DNA of 64,000 nucleotides from assembly GCF_028502605.1 (NCBI RefSeq), contig NW_026611593.1, positions 992,001 through 1,056,000 on the forward strand, written 5' to 3'. The stretch's first letter is position 1. The number at the start of each line of letters is the position of its first letter. The translations under genes were made by a program, and so were the position numbers. This DNA is from Trichoderma breve (lineage: Eukaryota; Ascomycota; Sordariomycetes; Hypocreales; Hypocreaceae). The notes beneath the pieces are model-generated. The model was not told the origin of the DNA. It saw only the letters and a program-made list of their open reading frames with translations, and made no database searches. Of this stretch, positions 58,874 to 64,000 are shown one piece after another.

Positions 58874-61344
58874 ATGGCGGAACCGCATCGGTATGCGGAA
58901 GAGGCCAACGAGGCCCTGGATCCGGAGCTTCTGTACACAAAGGAATACTGCATTGGTCAGTCTGCTGGTTTTGGGGAGATGGTGTCTTGGCGATGGTCCC
59001 TAACGCTGTGGTGCTCGCAGGCGGTGGTAGCTTTGGCAAGGTGTTCAAGGGGTATGTCATGACCTGTGCGGGTGCCTCCAGAAATGTTATTTTCTGACTG
59101 GGGTTTGCTGACTTTTGGCTTTTCTGTTATCCCGCTAGGGTCGATAAACGAAGCGGTCGCTCTGTCGCCATCAAGATCATCGACGTTGAAAATGCCGAAG
59201 ACGAGGTTGAAGACATCATCCAGGAAATCGCCATCCTGTCCGAGTTGCAGTCTCCATACGTGACAAAGTACTACGGATCCTATGCAAAGGGCGCCGAGCT
59301 ATGGATTGTCATGGAGTTTTGCGCGGGCGGGAGCTGTGCCGACCTTATGAAGCCGGGTATCATGGGCGAGGACTACATTGCAATCATCATAAGGGAGTTG
59401 CTGATGGGTCTGGACTATCTCCACACGGACAAGAAATTGCATCGGGATATTAAAGGTGAGGGCTCGAGCTCTTCTTCTAGACGAGCTGTCGCGGGTCAAT
59501 CGGTTTGCTGATGCCATAGGATAGCGGCCAATGTACTTTTGGGGGCCAACGGCCAGGTTAAACTGGCCGATTTTGGCGTGTCGGGTCAGCTTTCGGCCAC
59601 CATGACGAAGAAGAACACGTTTGTCGGGACTCCGTTTTGGATGGCACCAGAGGTCATTAAACAATCTGGATATGATCACAAGGCTGATATTTGGTCACTC
59701 GGTATCACGGCTCTCGAACTTGCGAACGGCGAGCCTCCTTACGCGGATATTCACCCCATGAAGGTCCTCTTTCTCATCCCGAAAAACCCCCCTCCGAGGC
59801 TGGAAGGAAACTTTACAAAAGCATTCAAGGATTTTGTCGAACTGTGTCTGCAGCGAGACCCCAAGGAACGGCCGACGGCCAGGGACCTTTTGCGGCATCC
59901 ATTTATCCGAAAGGCAAAGAAGACTACATATCTTACTGAGCTGATAGAGCGACATTCCAGGTGGGCGGCGACACACAAGACGGACGAGGAAGAGCCATGG
60001 GATGCCCACGAGAGTGCGCCACCGGAGAGAACGCGAGTCAACGAAGACATGTGGGATTTTGGCACCGTCCGCCTTGTCAATGACCGTACCGGCATCGTCA
60101 GCCGGGCGCCAATGCTCAACCCGCTCGGTGCAAGTGCTACTAACACGAGAGCCACGCGGAACTCTGCCGATTACGGTGAAAGACGGCGCGAGCCATCCAG
60201 CCCGACAAAAATGAGGGAGATGGCCCTTCAACCAAGCGATACGCTCAAGGCAAAGGATCCGGCTAGTGCGGGAGCATCACGGCAATCGAGCCCGCAGCGG
60301 AAATATACACCCACTCAACACGCTCCCACTCAACACACTCCCACTCAACAGCAGCGTGGCTTTGTATCCAAAGCGGCTCCTCCGCCTCCTAGTCCTGTGG
60401 TAATTAAGACTACAAGTTGGGAGGTTCAAGAGACCACCCCGAGATCTTCAAAGATTATCACAGTACCGGCCATCTCTCACCCGGAGCCACCATCGCCTGA
60501 CTACGACCGGGAGCTTCAGGAACACTTGCAGCGCGACATGGGGATACTAAACCTAAATATAGATCTACCTGATCCCGTGCCTACACCCTCACCTCCTCCT
60601 CCCCCGGCGCCTGCGCATAAGAAGATTTCCATACCCCCTGGGTTTGAAAAGTTCGAGAAGCCGGTGCCGCCTGCTCATGGAGTTTCGCCACGATCAACGA
60701 GCGGTAAGATTGCACCGAGATGGGACGTGGCAGAAATCCCACCGTTCAGAAACCCTTCGCCAAAACCGCAGCCTCAACCGCAGTCTACCGTGCAGCGAAC
60801 GGTAGCTCCAGTTGTGCCGCTGTCCCCAGTAGCTCGATTACCGGCTCCATCTGCACCAGCACCAGCACCCGCCCCTGCTCCGGTTCTTGCTCCTGCTCCT
60901 GCACCGGTTCCTGCTCCTAGTCCTGCAAAAGTGTCTACTCCATCAGCGTCGGTATCCTCGTTGCGGTCACAAGGCCATTCCCCAAGACTGTTGGAAACAT
61001 TTCCTTCGCCTCCGGCTCCGAACCCCAACGGGGAGCTGGATGCTCTCAACGACGTCATCTTTCCTGCGCTTGAAGAGGCTCTGAAGCGACGGCAGATTCG
61101 GCTCCAGCATATGTACAAGCCTGTGCCCAGCGGTTCAACCGTGTCGTCGAAGCAGCAGCGAGCCGAGGCTGCTCATGAAAAAGTTCGCAAACTGGTCTAT
61201 AAGCTAGCACATGTTTGCAAGGAGATTGACTACTATGATAAAGCAGAACCCGTAGGTATGGGGAGGGACGTTGGGAACTTTTTGGAGGGGCTGCTTGAGG
61301 AGATTTTGGTTCGAGTTGAACCACTGGACGAGGACGAGGCGTAA
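58874..61344 (+). CDS. Ste20-family germinal-centre kinase (Sid1/SepL type)
   Basis: Exons 58874..58955, 59021..59051, 59139..59455 and 59525..61344 give 749 residues; introns of 65, 87 and 69 nt. The kinase domain (about 21-272) is complete: glycine loop GGGSFGKV (28-35), VAIK with Lys50, HRDIKAAN with Asp141, DFG 159-161, activation loop [13 protein letters not shown] with Thr175, and the GCK-typical DLMKPG and [15 protein letters not shown] long disordered linker (300-630) has PTQH repeats at 60306-60350 and a Pro/Ala run (APAPAPAP) at about 60855-60925. The C-terminal 100 residues are helical and conserved-looking ([16 protein letters not shown]). Such kinases act in the septation initiation network or in MST/MOR signalling; Sid1/SepL is my best guess, with MST-1 and NAK1/POD-6 as alternatives. 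Confidence 0.9.
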
Positions 61345-62306
61345 ACTACACAAAACAGTACTCATGATGACGAGGAGCTAACGGCCGACACTTGTTTTTG
61401 TTTTTGGGAAACGGGAATCAAGGTAAGTATGCTACAACAAAGGGAAAAAAAGAAAGACAATGAGGGAAGAGGCATGTCTAAGAGGCCAATCTCAGGATGG
61501 TAAGATGTTGGATATGAGAGGATGGGATGCGATTGTAAGAGTGATGGAAACTGGAATGAATGAATTTGGGTAAAGCAGGCGTGGTAAAGGGCTGGAATAT
61601 CTTGTTAGAGGGGAGTCAGTCTGCTATTTTACTTTGTTGTATACCGCGGAGGAGTAGCAATAGAAATTTCCGATAGCTTTTATTTTTTGTGAATGAATGA
61701 ATTGATGATAATTATTATATAATGAGGATGATTGACTCTGATGTCATGGTCTGTACTGTGTCAAGTCTGTATAAGAATCGTTATTACTCGTGTATGATGA
61801 GGTTGTCTTTCTTTGCTGCTGTTATATCCTCACCATTTATTAGCGATAAGAAACTACTGTTGGCGATAACTACCCTCGACTAGTCCCAATCAGGTCAAGC
61901 ACCACAGCCCGGAGCTGCGCTCGGAAAGACGTCGCATTCCGCTGTTTGAGCCGAACTTTCCAGCTAAAAATCGGGGCAAAGGAACTCCTAGAGAAAAAAA
62001 AAAATCCAGTGAACCGGAAAATAATGAGCGCTGCGGCGGCGCCGGCGCAGGCCGACAGAGTGCTCGGCTCAATTTGGCGCAAGAACGGTCACTGCGGTAA
62101 TTTGGCCCAGGGCGATTTTTTGAAACCTGTTCGGAAAAAAATACAACTTTCTCTTCCTTTTCTTTTTTTCCTTCTTCTGAACAACTTAACTTTCTTGCCT
62201 CTCTCCTCTCTCTCTTTCTTTTTTACTGGACTAGGTTCCTTGTTTCTTGGACCGTGCACCTCTACTTGCTTAGCATCAGGCTGAAACTATCGTCTCTTTT
62301 GTCAAG
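61345..62306. other. Intergenic region, IDH1 promoter
   Basis: About 960 bp. The last 180 bp before the IDH1 start are a strong pyrimidine tract (TTTTTCCTTCTTCTG, CTCTCCTCTCTC), typical of highly expressed fungal genes. No gene seen. Confidence 0.55.
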
Positions 62307-63787
62307 ATGCTGTCACGAAGCTCTCTCCGGACCGCCCAGGTATGTGGTTTTGTTTTCTATTTTGCATGTGGATTTGCAATGGCAGGTTTGGGAATGGGTT
62401 GCAGGTTGGATTGGGAAGAAAAGAGCAGTGGGACGAATGCAGTATTCTCTTGGATTGTGTTGTCCTTGAGGGCAGAGCAGAAGAGATGGAGGGGCTGGCT
62501 GGCTCTGAGCCGAGGTCTTGCTCGCGAGATTTTTTTCTCAATGGGGGGCCTCTTGGAAGATGTTGTTGGAACAAAGGACAAACCATAACCGACAACAGAA
62601 GCTGACTTGCAATGACATCTACAGGTCCTTCGCGCCGCTGCCCAGCCCCAGCAGCTCAGCCGATCCTTCGCCACCGTCCAGTCCGACATCTTCAAGCCTG
62701 CCAAGTTCGGCGGCAAGTACACCGTCACCCTGATTCCCGGAGACGGTATCGGTGGAGAGGTTGCCGAGTCCGTCAAGACCATCTTCAAGGCCGACAACGT
62801 CCCCGTCGAGTGGGAGCAGATCGAGGTCTCCGGTGTCGAGGAGAGCGCCCTGCGAACCGAGGAGGCCTTCCGCGAGAGCGTGGCCTCGCTCAAGCGCAAC
62901 AAGCTCGGCCTCAAGGGCATCTTGCACACTCCCGTCAGCCGCTCCGGCCACCAGAGCTTCAACGTGGCCATGCGCCAGGAGCTGGACATTTACGCCAGCA
63001 TCTCCCTGATCAAGAACATCCCCGGCTACGAGACCCGCCACAAGGACGTCGACCTGTGCATCATCCGTGAGAACACCGAGGGCGAGTACTCCGGCCTCGA
63101 GCACCAGAGCGTCCCCGGCGTCGTCGAGTCCCTCAAGATCATCACCCGCGCCAAGTCTGAGCGCATTGCCAAGTTCGCCTTCGCTTTCGCCCTCGCCAAC
63201 GGCCGCAAGAAGGTCACCTGCATCCACAAGGCCAACATCATGAAGCTGGCCGACGGTCTGTTCCGCAGCACCTTCCACCAGACCGCCAAGGAGTACCCTA
63301 CCCTCGAGGTCAACGACATGATTGTCGACAACGCCTCCATGCAGGCCGTCTCCCGCCCCCAGCAGTTCGACGTCATGGTCATGCCCAACCTGTACGGTGG
63401 CATCCTGTCCAACATTGGCGCCGCCCTGGTCGGTGGCCCCGGTATCGTCCCCGGCTGCAACATGGGCCGTGAGGTTGCCGTCTTCGAGCCCGGCTGCCGT
63501 CACGTCGGTCTGGATATCAAGGGCAAGGACCAGGCCAACCCCACTGCCATGATTCTCAGCGGCAGCATGCTCCTGAGACACCTTGGCCTTGACGACCACG
63601 CCAACCGCATCTCCAAGGCTGTCTACGGCGTTATCGCCGAGGGGTAAGTTGACATTGTCTTCTTCTAGATGGTACGAGTTTTTTTACTGACAAATTCTAT
63701 AGCAAGGTCCGCACCCGTGATATGGGTGGTGAGTCCACAACACACGAGTTCACCAAGGCCATCCTCGACAAGATGGAGACTATCTAA
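62307..63787 (+). CDS. IDH1: NAD-dependent isocitrate dehydrogenase subunit 1, mitochondrial
   Basis: Exons 62307..62339, 62625..63643 and 63703..63787 give 378 residues. The first exon codes 11 residues of the presequence (MLSRSSLRTAQ), which continues over a 285-nt intron as VLRAAAQPQQLSRSFA, an Arg/Ser-rich matrix signal. The decarboxylating dehydrogenase body follows: TLIPGDGIGGEV, SLIKNIPGYETR, IRENTEGEYSGLEHQSVPG, IHKANIMKLADGLFR, IVDNASMQAV, NLYGGILSNIGAALVGGPG and FEPGCRHVGLDIKG. IVDNASMQAV and the substitutions in the HTPVSRSGHQSFN region match subunit IDH1 (allosteric, AMP-binding), not the catalytic IDH2. It oxidises isocitrate to 2-oxoglutarate in the TCA cycle as an IDH1/IDH2 octamer. 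Codon use is strongly C-ending, as for high expression. Confidence 0.96.
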
Positions 63788-64000
63788 ATACCAAACCCAA
63801 TCCAACAAGCCTTGAATAAAAACGCAAGGCAAATCAAACAAGACTTATAACCCAAATTTACCCCAAACACGACCAATTTAACAACCACACCTCTTCTCAC
63901 ACATCTCGACCGGCGTGTTTGGGAACATGATACCTCAAACCTTAGAATCCGAGGCGATGCGGAGCAACGCCGCTGGAAAAGAAAAAAATTGACATAAAGG
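63788..64000 (+). other. IDH1 3' region
   Basis: A/C-rich 3' sequence with AATAAA at about 63814, a likely polyadenylation element; nothing else seen up to the window end. Confidence 0.5.

Overview
This is nuclear DNA of a filamentous ascomycete (Pezizomycotina; the gene set and protein flavour suggest a sordariomycete, perhaps a Trichoderma-like member of the Hypocreales, which is inference only). The evidence is short GT-AG introns of about 55-100 nt with CTAAC/CTGAC-type branch sites, monocistronic genes on both strands, and typical fungal families. All exon joins were worked out by hand from splice sites and kept reading frame; none is backed by transcripts.

Left part (1-22 kb): the 5' end of a catalase-related peroxidase gene at the left edge; a convergent pair of major-facilitator genes (an intact DHA1 drug/polyamine-type exporter and a sugar porter broken by one in-frame TAG); a type II membrane glycosyltransferase-like protein; an ankyrin-repeat protein with two PPxY motifs; and the divergent vitamin B6 pair PDX2 (glutaminase) and PDX1 (PLP synthase), which together form the DXP-independent pyridoxal phosphate synthase.

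Middle (22-35 kb): an accessory stretch. It has two tiny genes for two-helix membrane proteins side by side, a doubtful small minus-strand gene, then about 3.7 kb of purine-rich DNA made of at least three families of diverged tandem repeats. Seen from the minus strand the first two families carry canonical splice donors, branch sites and acceptors again and again, as if an intron plus mini-exon unit had been multiplied. A 5.6-kb stretch without a convincing gene follows.

Right part (35-64 kb): conserved housekeeping genes: a GNAT acetyltransferase, a three-RRM RNA-binding protein of the Nam8/TIA-1 type in six exons, an 8-kb stretch with no recognisable gene, the proteasome adaptor ECM29, a dienelactone hydrolase, a UBA-UAS-UIM-UBX protein (p97/Cdc48 adaptor type), a germinal-centre Ste20 kinase of the Sid1/SepL type, and mitochondrial NAD-isocitrate dehydrogenase subunit IDH1. 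ECM29, the UBX protein and possibly the PPxY ankyrin protein all concern ubiquitin/proteasome biology, but they are separate genes with no sign of co-regulation.
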